A DNA stretch of 64,000 nt, taken from positions 107,720-171,719 of the forward strand of contig PHBW01000007.1 in the NCBI GenBank assembly GCA_002840715.1, written 5' to 3'. The number at the start of each line of letters is the position of its first letter. Positions within the stretch are counted from its first letter, which is position 1. Under the pieces are notes generated by a model, which searched no databases, was not told where the DNA came from, and saw only the letters and a program-made list of their open reading frames with translations. The DNA is from Chloroflexi bacterium HGW-Chloroflexi-4. Lineage in GTDB: Bacteria; Chloroflexota; Anaerolineae; Anaerolineales; Anaerolineaceae. This document shows, piece after piece, positions 17,949 to 26,472 of this stretch. The position numbers were made by a program, and so were the translations under genes.

Positions 17949-18782
17949 ATGCTGAGCCAAGAACAAATTTTGCACGTCAATTCTAATCTGGCGTCTTCGA
18001 TTACGTATGCTTCGAGCAGGCAGTCCTTTTACACTGTGCTCTTGTTAGTGGATCACGGCCTAAAGCAAGATGCATATAAAGCTTATGCCTACTTCCGCTG
18101 GCTGGATGATCAATTGGATGAAGAATCAATGACCAGATCTGAACGTATGGCTATTGTCAGACGGGAGAATGCGCTGATCGACCAGTGTTACCGCGTCGAA
18201 GGCGAAAGACCACCACACAATCTATGCGAAGAGGAATATATGCTGGTGGACCTTTTGCGTGACGACCAGCGCAAAGCAGAAGGTCTTCACCTCTACGTTA
18301 GAAATTTGATGGCGGTGATGGTTTTTGATGCCGAACGCCGCGGAGAGATTATTTCAATTCAGCAGCTCTCTCAATATGAGAAATGGCTGGCAACCGCGGT
18401 TACTGAAGCTTTACACTTTTTTATCGGTCATGATTGTTATTCTCCCAATGATGAAACGCGTTACCTGGCAGCCACAGGGGCACACATAACCCATATGCTG
18501 CGTGACACTTATGAAGATGTTGCAGCCGGTTATTTCAACATCCCTGCTGAAGCTCTAGAAAAATATCAAATTAAACCGCTAGACATCAACTCTGATGGTT
18601 ACCGCCAATATGTAAAAAGCCGGGTTGAATTAGCGCGTAAGTATTTTGCCATTGGACGTCAATATCTCGCAAAAGTACAGAACCTGCGCTGCCGTCTGGC
18701 CGGATTAAGTTATATTGCCTGTTTTACGCCCATTCTCAACACCATTGAACAGGATGGATGGCTGTTAAGACCCTCTTATTAA
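17949..18782 (+). CDS. Squalene/phytoene synthase-like prenyltransferase
   Basis: A 277-residue head-to-head trans-prenyl transferase homologue. The two Asp-rich Mg-diphosphate motifs are present: 'YFRWLDDQLDEE' (about residues 48-59) and 'LRDTYEDVAAGYFNIP' (about residues 183-198). This family condenses two prenyl diphosphates to phytoene, dehydrosqualene or squalene. The adjacent desaturase gene, 77 bp downstream on the same strand, suggests a carotenoid-type product. Chain length (C30 or C40) cannot be decided from sequence inspection. The N-terminus is shorter than that of typical CrtB. Confidence 0.78.
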   Translation: MLSQEQILHVNSNLASSITYASSRQSFYTVLLLVDHGLKQDAYKAYAYFRWLDDQLDEESMTRSERMAIVRRENALIDQCYRVEGERPPHNLCEEEYMLVDLLRDDQRKAEGLHLYVRNLMAVMVFDAERRGEIISIQQLSQYEKWLATAVTEALHFFIGHDCYSPNDETRYLAATGAHITHMLRDTYEDVAAGYFNIPAEALEKYQIKPLDINSDGYRQYVKSRVELARKYFAIGRQYLAKVQNLRCRLAGLSYIACFTPILNTIEQDGWLLRPSY

Positions 18783-18859
18783 TTAATTTTGAAATACTCA
18801 ATGCTTACCGCTGATGGGCAATCCTTCCGCGCTGCATTATCCTGGACAAAAGGTAAAGA

Positions 18860-20344
18860 ATGAATACAAAAACTGCTCTCATCATCGGCGCCGGTCTCGG
18901 CGGAATCACTTCGGCAATTCATCTTGCCAGGCAAGGCATTCATGCCACTGTGCTTGAAAAAAACAATAAACCCGGCGGACGCTGCGACCGATACAGCCGC
19001 GACGGACACGAATTTGACACCGGCCCAACGCTGCTTGTAATGCCTTTGTTGATTGAATCAGAGTTCAACACTTTCGATGCTTCAATGCGAGAGATGCTTG
19101 ATCTACGCCGCGTGGACCCCACCTACGACCTGCATTTTGATGACGGAAGTGTCTTTGCGCCAACATCCGATATGATGAAAATGCATGAACAGTTGGAAGC
19201 CTTTGAACCCGGCAGTTACGACGGTTTTCTACGATACATGCAAGAGGGTAACCGCCACTATAATGTATCCATCGAACGACTGCTCAACAAAGATTTTCGC
19301 AAAATGACCGATTTTTTCACTCCGGCGAATATTCCCCTGCTCAGCTTGGTGAAACCGCTGCTAAAGCATTACCAACACATGTCAACCTTCTTTAAAGATC
19401 CGCGGTTGAAGGCAGCTTTTACCTTTGAAGACATGTATATGGGCTTAAGCCCATTTGATGCACCTGCTACATTCTCTTTGATGCCCTATTCAGAGCTGAC
19501 CCACGGGGTGTGGTATCCCTCCGGGGGAATGTATAAGATCGTTGAAGCGTTGATGGAAGTAGCACACAAGGCTGGTGTGGAATTTGAATATAACGTGGCT
19601 GTGGAACGAATCGAAGTGGATGCCCAATCTGCGCGTTGTGTTGTATTGGATGACGGCCGCCAATTAAGTGCCGATGTGATCTTCGCCAATGCAGACCTGC
19701 CTTATGTTTATAAAGAACTGCTGCCTGATGATCCTCTGGTGAGTTTACTGGAAAAGAAAAAGTATTCCTGCTCCACGATCAATTTCTTCTGGGGCATGGA
19801 TAAAGTCTATTCAGAACTGCCCGGTCACACCCTCTTTTTGGGAGGCAACGACTATGAGAAGAACTTTGATCGAATTATCAACCACTACGGTATACCTGAG
19901 AATCCCAACCTTTACGTGCATGCCCCTTCCCGGCTGGATCCCTCAATGGCTCCGGAAGGAAACGACACTCTAATTGCCATCGTGCCAGTCGGACATATGA
20001 AAGAGGGTGCCAACCAGAACTGGGTCGAGATTGAAAAACTCGCCCGTCAAAGTGCGATTGATCACCTTGCCAAGTTAGGAGTTAAAGATATCGATTCGCA
20101 CCTCAAGTTTGAGGCGGTTTATACCCCAGCATCATGGAAGAAACATTACAACCTGGTGAACGGCTCTACACATGGGTTGTGCCACGATCTACTACAGCTT
20201 GCCTGGTTCCGTCCGCATAACAGACACGCCAAATATCATAATCTTTTCTTCGTTGGCGCAAGCACTCACCCGGGCACGGGCATCCCCAATGCCTTGATCT
20301 CTGCCAGGTTAGCCGTTCAACGTGTGGTGGATGAATTAGGATAA
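18860..20344 (+). CDS. CrtI-like phytoene/dehydrosqualene desaturase
   Basis: A 494-residue FAD-dependent oxidoreductase of the CrtI family, which introduces conjugated double bonds into the product of the preceding synthase. The dinucleotide-binding motif is 'IIGAGLGGITSAIHLARQG' at residues 8-26, continued by 'VLEKNNKPGGRCDRYSRDGHEFDTGPTLL' type sequence; the C-terminal FAD-closing motif is 'FVGASTHPGTGIPNALISA', with 'THPGTGIP' matching the family signature. AAAGG precedes the ATG. It appears to end this transcription unit, as a 10-bp hairpin follows. Which C30 or C40 substrate is used is not known. Confidence 0.85.
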   Translation: MNTKTALIIGAGLGGITSAIHLARQGIHATVLEKNNKPGGRCDRYSRDGHEFDTGPTLLVMPLLIESEFNTFDASMREMLDLRRVDPTYDLHFDDGSVFAPTSDMMKMHEQLEAFEPGSYDGFLRYMQEGNRHYNVSIERLLNKDFRKMTDFFTPANIPLLSLVKPLLKHYQHMSTFFKDPRLKAAFTFEDMYMGLSPFDAPATFSLMPYSELTHGVWYPSGGMYKIVEALMEVAHKAGVEFEYNVAVERIEVDAQSARCVVLDDGRQLSADVIFANADLPYVYKELLPDDPLVSLLEKKKYSCSTINFFWGMDKVYSELPGHTLFLGGNDYEKNFDRIINHYGIPENPNLYVHAPSRLDPSMAPEGNDTLIAIVPVGHMKEGANQNWVEIEKLARQSAIDHLAKLGVKDIDSHLKFEAVYTPASWKKHYNLVNGSTHGLCHDLLQLAWFRPHNRHAKYHNLFFVGASTHPGTGIPNALISARLAVQRVVDELG

Positions 20345-20379
20345 TTTAAACAAACCAGAAGAAAAAACCATAATTAGCG

Positions 20380-20416
20380 AATGACAGGTTTTGTACCCAC
20401 ACATTTACCTGTCATT
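20380..20416 (+). terminator. Hairpin terminator after the crtI-like gene
   Basis: AATGACAGGT (20380-20389) pairs perfectly with ACCTGTCATT (20407-20416) around a 17-base loop; T-rich TTTCTTATT follows. It directly precedes the surE remnant. Confidence 0.65.
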
Positions 20417-20427
20417 TCTTATTACTA

Positions 20428-20874
20428 ATGGAAGCTGCCATTTGGGGAATCCCTTCAATTGCAGTCTCACTCGATTCTCCAAACCATCATCCCTGACCAA
20501 TTGATTATTCAACCGCTGCAGAAAATGCAGGCTCATTACTTGAAGCCTTTACAAGATACAAGGTGCCAACCAACACCTTATCGACTGTTATTGTGCCATT
20601 TTTATCCCATGAAGAGATCAAGGGGCTGCGCAGCACCCGCCTGGGACTTCGGGTTTACCACGATAACGTGGATGCACGCGTCGATCCGCGCGGACAAGCG
20701 TATTACTGGATCATTGGAGATACTCCAACAGGCGTGAGTGAATTGGGTACCGATATGGGCCCATTATCGGATGGGTTTGGCTCAATCACTCCTCTACAAC
20801 TGGATTTGACTGATTACCTTCTTCTTCCCGAAATTAACAGTTGGGAGTGGAAGAAACCAGTAGTAAATGATTAA
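20428..20874 (+). pseudogene. surE: surE remnant: 5'-truncated, with in-frame TGA
   Basis: One frame from 20428 to 20874 encodes the C-terminal half of the survival protein/nucleotidase SurE. 'EAAIWGIPSIAVSLDS' matches the GIPSIAVS core, then an in-frame TGA occurs at 20494-20496, and the frame resumes with 'DYSTAAENAGSLLEAF', 'RVDPRGQAYYWIIGDTPTG' and 'ELGTDMGPLSDGFGSITPLQLDLT', the conserved SurE C-terminus. The N-terminal ~95 residues, including the metal-binding DD and N residues needed for 5'-nucleotidase activity, are missing. Homology starts just after the crtI-like gene's terminator hairpin. The frame apart from the stop is still clean, which suggests recent decay. Confidence 0.8.
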
Positions 20875-20907
20875 TTATTGCCAACCCTCAGCCGACTTTA
20901 AACCAAA

Positions 20908-20932
20908 CCCACCCGCAAAGTTTGCAGGTGGG
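20908..20932 (+). terminator. Imperfect hairpin after the surE remnant
   Basis: CCCACC...GGTGGG outer stem with inner GCAA/TTGC pairs and one C-A mismatch; T-rich sequence TTTTTTG occurs about 12 bases later. Possibly the old surE terminator. Confidence 0.4.
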
Positions 20933-20992
20933 ATCCATCCGGATTTTTTGTAATCTCTTTACCGTTAATTTATCAGGTGGTGCCCGGTAATT

Positions 20993-21187
20993 CTATAAAG
21001 GTTCCTCGGGGATGACGATCATCATAATAATGTAGGCCCAAAAGGTGCCGCCGACCAGCAGCAGCCCAAGCACGAACAACAGCCGCACCAAAGTGGGATC
21101 AATTTTGAAATAGGCCGCAAGGCCTCCGCAAATGCCTGAAATACGGCGATCAGTACGAGAACGATAAAGACGTCTGTTTTCTTCCAT
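20993..21187 (-). CDS. PspC-domain membrane protein (copy B)
   Basis: A 64-residue protein that is nearly all PspC domain: 'RLYRSRTDRRISGICGGLAAYFKIDPTLVRLLFV' followed by one or two hydrophobic helices and the terminal 'VIPEEP'. PspC proteins are envelope-stress-related membrane proteins; in E. coli PspC helps activate the phage-shock response, but free-standing short copies have no known partner. It lies 12 bp downstream of a second PspC gene, so the pair is an operon and probably a tandem duplication. Each has its own Shine-Dalgarno (AGGAG). Confidence 0.88.
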   Translation of the reverse strand: MEENRRLYRSRTDRRISGICGGLAAYFKIDPTLVRLLFVLGLLLVGGTFWAYIIMMIVIPEEPL

Positions 21188-21199
21188 TTTTTCTCCTAT

Positions 21200-21400
21200 T
21201 TATAGTGTTGATTCTGGAACAACAAGCCACATGATCAAATAAACCCAAAAGGTTAAGCTGCCAGTTAAAAAGAAACCGGCGACAAAAATCAGGCGCATGA
21301 CGGTAGGGTCGATGTTGAGGTATTCACCCAATCCACCACAGACACCACCGATCTGTCTTTGAGAGGTTGAACGAAATAATTTTCTAGGTTGGTTATCCAT
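21200..21400 (-). CDS. PspC-domain membrane protein (copy A)
   Basis: A 66-residue PspC protein, first of the tandem pair: 'RKLFRSTSQRQIGGVCGGLGEYLNIDPTVMRLIFV', a membrane helix, and 'LIMWLVVPES'. About half of its residues match copy B at aligned positions. The AGGAG before its ATG is clear. No PspA or PspF homologue is seen nearby, so a complete phage-shock system is not encoded here. Confidence 0.88.
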   Translation of the reverse strand: MDNQPRKLFRSTSQRQIGGVCGGLGEYLNIDPTVMRLIFVAGFFLTGSLTFWVYLIMWLVVPESTL

Positions 21401-21533
21401 TTTTTCTCCTGTATTACTTTCTAGATATATTTACGCACGAGAAAGCAGAAAGTTGCGTCAGAATGATGACTTTTTGCAAAATCAGACTAAAATAAAGATA
21501 TGGTTAATGGTAACGGACTTGATCGGAGGAAAA

Positions 21534-21809
21534 ATGTCTGCCAACAAGTATCCACAAGCACACAAATTGATTTTGTTCGTTGAAAAAGCACCTTTTACAG
21601 CAGAAGAGAAAACCCGGCTGATCCAGATGTTGCAAACAGACGGGATGACTGATGAAAGTACAAGCGCCGTCCACCAGGCACTCACTTCCCTGCCAAAAGA
21701 AACCTTTAAAGATGATTGGCAGCATGCCAAATTTATGATGGATTTGGCAACTTTATTGAAGCAATGGCAGCTTGTGGATGGAAGTAAGAATTTTAAACAT
21801 TCCAGGTAA
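21534..21809 (+). CDS. Small uncharacterised protein (91 aa)
   Basis: Not recognised. A soluble, helical 91-residue protein beginning MSANKYPQAHK, with 'EEKTRLIQMLQTDGMT' and 'DDWQHAKFMMDLATLLKQW' as amphipathic helices. A longer in-frame reading starts at 21453, but the strong GGAGGA at 21525-21530 fixes the start at 21534. It has its own terminator and stands alone between the PspC pair and a DMT transporter. Confidence 0.65.
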   Translation: MSANKYPQAHKLILFVEKAPFTAEEKTRLIQMLQTDGMTDESTSAVHQALTSLPKETFKDDWQHAKFMMDLATLLKQWQLVDGSKNFKHSR

Positions 21810-21825
21810 AGAATGACCGAACATA

Positions 21826-21854
21826 CGCCCGGCATTCAACCGGGCGGTTTTTTT
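21826..21854 (+). terminator. Intrinsic terminator
   Basis: CGCCCGG (21826-21832) pairs with CCGGGCG (21840-21846), loop of 7, T-run 21848-21854. Confidence 0.9.
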
Positions 21855-21883
21855 ATCTATCCTCAGAAAGTAGAAATTAAACC

Positions 21884-22813
21884 ATGCACTCATTGAAATC
21901 TTTATTCACTGACCGTTTGAAATCAGACTTGATTTTGCTGTTGGCCGCCATCGTGTGGGGAGGCGGTTTTGTTGCGCAACGCAGTGCATCCAGCCACCTT
22001 GGATTTTTCGCATTCAACGGGGTTCGATTTCTACTGGGTGGACTGGTTATGCTGCCGTTTGTAATTAAACGCCTGCGCAATAAACCCGGTCAACTTTTTT
22101 GGATCCTACCTGCAGGGGCAATTTTATTTGCCGGCAGTTCTCTGCAACAGGCAGGCATCACAACCACTTCGGCTGGTACGGCAGGGTTCATCACGGGGGT
22201 TTATGTAGTGCTGGTTCCTCTGTTGATGACCTTATTCTGGAAGCATAAGACCAAGCCGGTCATCTGGTTTGCCGCAGTTGCTGCTCTCGGCGGCACGTAT
22301 CTTTTAAGTACCGGCGGCGCGGAACTGACACCCTCCAAAGGTAATCTGATCGTGCTGGCTGGTTCTTTGGTCTGGGCTTTTCATGTGATCGTGGTCGGTT
22401 TTGCCGTCAGAAAAGTGGATGTTTTTGTTTTTTCGGTGGGGCAGTTTTTGTTCTGCGGGCTGCTGCACATAATGTCATCCCTCTTTGTCAGCCCGCCCAC
22501 CTGGGCAGCTATTCAGGTTTCCTGGATTTCCATTCTCTACGCCGGGCTTGGATCGGTCGTAATTGGGTTCACCTTACAGGCCGTAGGCCAGCGCAAAGCA
22601 CCAGCTTCAGATGCTGCCCTGATCCTCAGTCTTGAATCCGTGTTTGCCGCGGTATTCGGCGCACTGATCCTGGCAGAAAGCATGAATTTCATCCAAATCA
22701 TCGGTTGTGTCATTATTTTTGGCGCCATAGTGGTTGCCCAACTGCCTGCTTTTCAACCCAAATCTGATGAAAGTGCACCAACTGATAAAACTAATGCCAG
22801 CATGCTTTCTTGA
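21884..22813 (+). CDS. DMT-superfamily transporter (EamA)
   Basis: A 309-residue protein with about ten hydrophobic helices in two EamA halves. The first half opens 'DLILLLAAIVWGGGFVAQR', the second 'GNLIVLAGSLVWAFHVIVVG'; 'PASDAALILSLESVFAAVFGALILAE' in the second half is the usual conserved end of the repeat. Such permeases export amino acids, metabolites or drugs; the substrate cannot be inferred. The gene is complete, in contrast to the other DMT gene of this window at about 43 kb. Confidence 0.9.
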   Translation: MHSLKSLFTDRLKSDLILLLAAIVWGGGFVAQRSASSHLGFFAFNGVRFLLGGLVMLPFVIKRLRNKPGQLFWILPAGAILFAGSSLQQAGITTTSAGTAGFITGVYVVLVPLLMTLFWKHKTKPVIWFAAVAALGGTYLLSTGGAELTPSKGNLIVLAGSLVWAFHVIVVGFAVRKVDVFVFSVGQFLFCGLLHIMSSLFVSPPTWAAIQVSWISILYAGLGSVVIGFTLQAVGQRKAPASDAALILSLESVFAAVFGALILAESMNFIQIIGCVIIFGAIVVAQLPAFQPKSDESAPTDKTNASMLS

Positions 22814-22881
22814 CACTGCCACAGGCCTATGATAGAGTTGCCTTCAGAACATAAATCCATCCTCAAATCGAGGTACTCTTT

Positions 22882-23265
22882 TTGACTCACCCACACCAGC
22901 AGGCTCTCGTTGATCGCATGCGCGTGTTACAACGCTCCTCACCTGAGGTGGAAGCAGCCGCTTTGATCAGCCCGGATGGATTGATCATCGCTTCAGCCTT
23001 AAGCCCAGAAATAAATGCGGACCGAATTTCAGCCATGTCGGCATCAATATTATCTTTAGGTGAAGGCATTAGCAAAGAAACCGGTTTGGGAATTTTGGAA
23101 CAGGTGCACGTTCAAGGGCGGGAAGGTCATATTGTGTTAATGGCTGCCGGCGAAAAGGCTGTTCTCACCACACTGATCACGGCACAGGCAAAAATGGGTG
23201 TACTCCTGATGGATATGCGCCATGCTGCCGATGATCTGATAAAAATAATGTCAAAAGACGAATAA
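22882..23265 (+). CDS. Roadblock/LC7-domain protein
   Basis: A 127-residue single-domain roadblock/LC7 protein (MglB-like fold): 'SSPEVEAAALISPDGLIIASAL', then 'GREGHIVLMAAGEKAVLTTLITAQAKMGVLLMDMRHAADDL'. These proteins act as dimeric partners or GAPs of small Ras-like GTPases, for example MglA. No small GTPase gene is adjacent, so the partner must be elsewhere. The start appears to be TTG at 22882 with GAGG ten bases upstream; an ATG at 22919 would shorten the first helix. A glycosyltransferase gene follows after 40 bp. Confidence 0.75.
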   Translation: MTHPHQQALVDRMRVLQRSSPEVEAAALISPDGLIIASALSPEINADRISAMSASILSLGEGISKETGLGILEQVHVQGREGHIVLMAAGEKAVLTTLITAQAKMGVLLMDMRHAADDLIKIMSKDE

Positions 23266-23305
23266 GTATAGACCGCTCAGACGGCCTTTGAAAACAGGAG
23301 TGTGG

Positions 23306-24031
23306 ATGAAAATTGCGGTTGTAATACCCACTTACAACGAAAAAGAAAACCTGCCCAAGATCACGGCCCAATTGATGTCGCTGCCCATCGAACTGCACTT
23401 ATTGGTGGTTGAAGATAACAGTCCCGATGGCACAGGGCTGGTGGCAGATGAACTAACCAAACAATATCCAGGCAGGGTAAGTGTCATGCACCGCACAGGC
23501 AAACTGGGACTCGGCACAGCTTATATCTCAGGGTTCAAGCAACTGCTGGCAACTGATGCAGATTACATTGGCCAGATGGATGCGGATTTTTCTCATCCCC
23601 CCGAAAAACTATTGGAAATGCTTAAAGTGTTAGAAGACGCCGATATAGCAGCCGGATCACGCTATATTCCAGGAGGCAGTCTTGATGAAAAATGGCCGTT
23701 CTGGCGTAAAGCACTTTCAGGTTTTGGAAATATTTATGCTCGCACCATTCTGGGGATGACTCTCAAAGATGTTACCGGCGGATTCAGATTATGGAAACGG
23801 CAAACACTTGAGGCTTTTCCGTTGGATGAAATCAAAGCCAATGGATATGTTTTTCAGGTTGAAATGGCATATGTGGCACAAAAACTTGGATTCCGGTTCA
23901 AGGAAATTCCGATCCATTTCAATGAACGGATCTACGGTCAATCAAAGATGAATTTTAGAATCCAAATTGAAGCTGCAATGCGGGTCTGGGAGCTGCCAGG
24001 ACGCTATCGGCATTTGAAAAAAATAAAATGA
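23306..24031 (+). CDS. Polyprenol-phosphate mannosyltransferase-like GT2 enzyme
   Basis: A 241-residue family-2 glycosyltransferase of the dolichol-phosphate mannose synthase type, without membrane domain. It opens 'MKIAVVIPTYNEKENLPKI', with 'VVEDNSPDGTG' for nucleotide binding and 'GQMDADFSHPPEKL' holding the DxD metal site. 'GSRYIPGG' and 'DVTGGFRLWKR' match the DPM1/Ppm1 pattern. It would transfer mannose (or another hexose) from a GDP- or UDP-sugar to polyprenyl phosphate on the inner membrane face. An upstream TTG at 23288 is possible, but AGGAG at 23296-23300 supports 23306. Confidence 0.86.
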   Translation: MKIAVVIPTYNEKENLPKITAQLMSLPIELHLLVVEDNSPDGTGLVADELTKQYPGRVSVMHRTGKLGLGTAYISGFKQLLATDADYIGQMDADFSHPPEKLLEMLKVLEDADIAAGSRYIPGGSLDEKWPFWRKALSGFGNIYARTILGMTLKDVTGGFRLWKRQTLEAFPLDEIKANGYVFQVEMAYVAQKLGFRFKEIPIHFNERIYGQSKMNFRIQIEAAMRVWELPGRYRHLKKIK

Positions 24032-24032
24032 T

Positions 24033-24078
24033 ATAACATAATCCCCCGCGTTTTTAAAAACGCGGGGGATTATGTTAT
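24033..24078. terminator. Perfect 46-bp palindrome, bidirectional terminator
   Basis: Two 23-base arms (24033-24055 and 24056-24078) are exact reverse complements with no spacer; the central part is CCCCCGCGTTTTT-AAAAACGCGGGGG. It fills the space between the convergent glycosyltransferase and YfcC-type genes, and the A/T tracts near the centre and flanks suit termination on both strands. Confidence 0.85.
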
Positions 24079-25530
24079 CTAAAACGGACCGTAGCCAATA
24101 ACCGTGCCCAGCCAGAGGAAGAAGATGGTCACCGGCACAATTACCAGCCAAAGTTTCGCCGTCCATTTGATCCATTTGCCGTAGCTGACTGCTGCCAGCC
24201 CAAGGGTAATCAATAACACCGGGTTGGTGGGATAAGCCAGGTTGGAAAAGCCATCACCGAAGCAGTAAGCTGTGACAGTCAATTGACGAGTCACACCTAC
24301 CAGGTCCGCCAGGGGAACCAAAATAGGCATCATTAATACCGCTTTGGCGCCTGCCGAACCAATGAATAACTCCATCACCAGCGCCAACACGCAGATTACT
24401 ATGATCGCAACCAGGGGAGATGTGGTCTGAAGCATGCCTGCCGCGCCGTGGAGAATGGTATCCATCACGCCGCCGGAAGTGACAATAAACTTGATGCTGG
24501 CAGCCATCAGCAACAGGGGAATGCCCAATGCCATACCGCTCATACCCTCCAGCATGGCTTTGCCGATTAATTTGCCTTTGGCACCGGATATGAAACCTGA
24601 AAGCAGCCCACCCACAAAGAAAAGCACGCCCACCAGAGGCAAGGCATAGTCTGCCAAAAATTGAATTTTTGAGCTGCCGAAAAGGGTCAGGATGATCAGA
24701 ATCACAAAGATGCCAAAAGTAAGACCGGCGAGACCAAGTCTTCCGCCGCCGGCAGCCATGCCATCCAAATCAAGTTTGGCAAACCGCTTGCGCTCGGCTT
24801 GATCTTCATTGAAGATATAAGAGGCTTCAGGGTTGCGATCAATCTTTTTGGCATAAGAAATTAAAAACCAGATCAGAACGATATAAACCGCAATGAAGAT
24901 AGGAATGCGAAACGCCCAACCCGAGAAAGCCGGCAGACCGGCCAATTTTTGAGCCACCCCAATCGTAAAGGGGTTGGTGATGGCAGCAGAAAAACCCATG
25001 TTGGTTGCCAGAATGCTCATACCAAGCCCGACCAGAGCATCCCAACCCAGGGAATATGACAAGGCGATCATCAGCGGCACGAGCGGTACTATTTCTTCAA
25101 ACAGCCCTAGAAAAGAACCGAGCGACATAAAGAACAAACAGATCACCACCAACAGCAGATATTTCTGCTTGCCGAAGGTCTTCACAATGCGCGCAAGCAC
25201 GGATTTTAAGATGCCGCATTTATCCAGCACGGCAAAGGCGGCACTGACTAAAAGGATGAAAACAATGATCGTGATGATCACCAGAGCGTCAGGTCCGCCT
25301 AACACTTCGACAGGGGCCGTCAGCCAGCGCCAGATGGGATAGTTCACACCGGTGGTGACCTGGTAGGAATCCGGATTGATCACCTCGCGACCATCCACCA
25401 GGGTGCGTTCGTAGCTGCCTGTAGGCAGAACGCGGGTGAGAATGCCCGCGACTAGCATTAACAGAAGAATGATGAGTGCTGATTGAATAAATGCTTTCTT
25501 ACTGATCTGAGCGCCGGCTTTTTCGTCCAT
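24079..25530 (-). CDS. YfcC-family (DcuC superfamily) membrane transporter
   Basis: A 483-residue polytopic membrane protein of the YfcC/DcuC-like carrier family, with about twelve hydrophobic helices. Landmarks: 'LTRVLPTGSYERTLVDGREVI', an N-terminal extracytoplasmic loop typical of YfcC, 'LGSFLGLFEEIVPLVPLMIAL', 'MGFSAAITNPFTIGVAQKLAGLP' and 'IGSAGAKAVLMMPILVPLADLVG'. Members carry C4-dicarboxylates, basic amino acids or peptides-derived acids; the substrate here is open. A longer reading to 25605 exists, but GAGG seven bases before the ATG at 25530 fixes this start. It ends directly at the perfect palindrome. Confidence 0.85.
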   Translation of the reverse strand: MDEKAGAQISKKAFIQSALIILLLMLVAGILTRVLPTGSYERTLVDGREVINPDSYQVTTGVNYPIWRWLTAPVEVLGGPDALVIITIIVFILLVSAAFAVLDKCGILKSVLARIVKTFGKQKYLLLVVICLFFMSLGSFLGLFEEIVPLVPLMIALSYSLGWDALVGLGMSILATNMGFSAAITNPFTIGVAQKLAGLPAFSGWAFRIPIFIAVYIVLIWFLISYAKKIDRNPEASYIFNEDQAERKRFAKLDLDGMAAGGGRLGLAGLTFGIFVILIILTLFGSSKIQFLADYALPLVGVLFFVGGLLSGFISGAKGKLIGKAMLEGMSGMALGIPLLLMAASIKFIVTSGGVMDTILHGAAGMLQTTSPLVAIIVICVLALVMELFIGSAGAKAVLMMPILVPLADLVGVTRQLTVTAYCFGDGFSNLAYPTNPVLLITLGLAAVSYGKWIKWTAKLWLVIVPVTIFFLWLGTVIGYGPF

Positions 25531-25715
25531 GTTAGACCTCAATGTGATGATTGGATTTGAAATAGTGTATAAGCGGAAGACTGGATTGTCAACTAATTGA
25601 ATCAATTAAGAGAAGATGAATAAATTAAGAAATAATCAAATCCAAACAAAATACACATTTGGGTCGAAAACTGGTAAGATGGTTTGATTTTATTTTTTCG
25701 AAACATACATAAAAA

Positions 25716-26432
25716 ATGCCAGAAACTTCACACTCCATTTTCATTGCCGGTAAAACCATTGCCTACAAGATAAGGGTATCCACCCGCGCCACCAGGCTGC
25801 GGATCACCGTTTCTGCGACAGGTGTAACAGTCACGCTCCCCAAGGGTGTTCCGCAGCGAGAGGCTGAAAACTTTTTAAGGCAAAATGCTGTCTGGCTGAA
25901 TGCCCAGTTGGAACGCACTTCCAGGCTGGTCAAACCCTCACCGCTGCCCGCGGATGTGATCCTCTGGCACGGCGAAGCAGTGCAGCTTCAAAGAATTGAA
26001 GAAGCAGATCGAAAATCTCGCATCAAAGTGGAGTCGTCAAACGGAAGATTGAAAGTATTCATGCCTGCCGGATCCAAAGCCTCCACTCGCCTGGCAGCCG
26101 AAGCTTGGATGCGCGCCAATGCACGAACTGAAATTGAACAGGTGGTGGTGGAACAAGCCCGCCGCATGAACGCGAAGCCCAAGGCAGTCAGCATCCGCGA
26201 TCAGCGTACGCGTTGGGGAAGCTGCTCAAGCCGAGGCAACCTGGCTTTCAATTGGCGTCTGGTGATGACCCCGCCCAGCGTATTGGAATATGTGGTGGTG
26301 CATGAACTGGCTCACATGTTTGAACTTAACCATTCCAAAGATTTTTGGGATATTGTGGCAAGATATTTTCCGGATTACAAAAAAGCCCGCAACTGGCTGC
26401 GGAAAAATGCCATGTCATTAAGGGTGGAGTAA
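25716..26432 (+). CDS. YgjP-like metal-dependent hydrolase (M48-related)
   Basis: A 238-residue protein of the YgjP/DUF45 family. The zinc motif 'HELAHMFELNH' (HExxHxxxxxH, around residue 200) is followed by 'SKDFWDIVARYFPDYKKARNWLR', and 'RDQRTRWGSCSSRGNLAFNWRL' upstream is the conserved signature of the family. A basic N-terminal beta-rich part ('TRATRLRITVSATGVTVTLPKG') is also typical. The family is linked to type I restriction modules in some genomes and stands alone in others; no restriction genes are seen here. Proteolytic activity is inferred from the motif only. Confidence 0.85.
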   Translation: MPETSHSIFIAGKTIAYKIRVSTRATRLRITVSATGVTVTLPKGVPQREAENFLRQNAVWLNAQLERTSRLVKPSPLPADVILWHGEAVQLQRIEEADRKSRIKVESSNGRLKVFMPAGSKASTRLAAEAWMRANARTEIEQVVVEQARRMNAKPKAVSIRDQRTRWGSCSSRGNLAFNWRLVMTPPSVLEYVVVHELAHMFELNHSKDFWDIVARYFPDYKKARNWLRKNAMSLRVE

Positions 26433-26472
26433 AGCTGGAAACTGAAACACTCACAAGGTATAATTCTGCATC

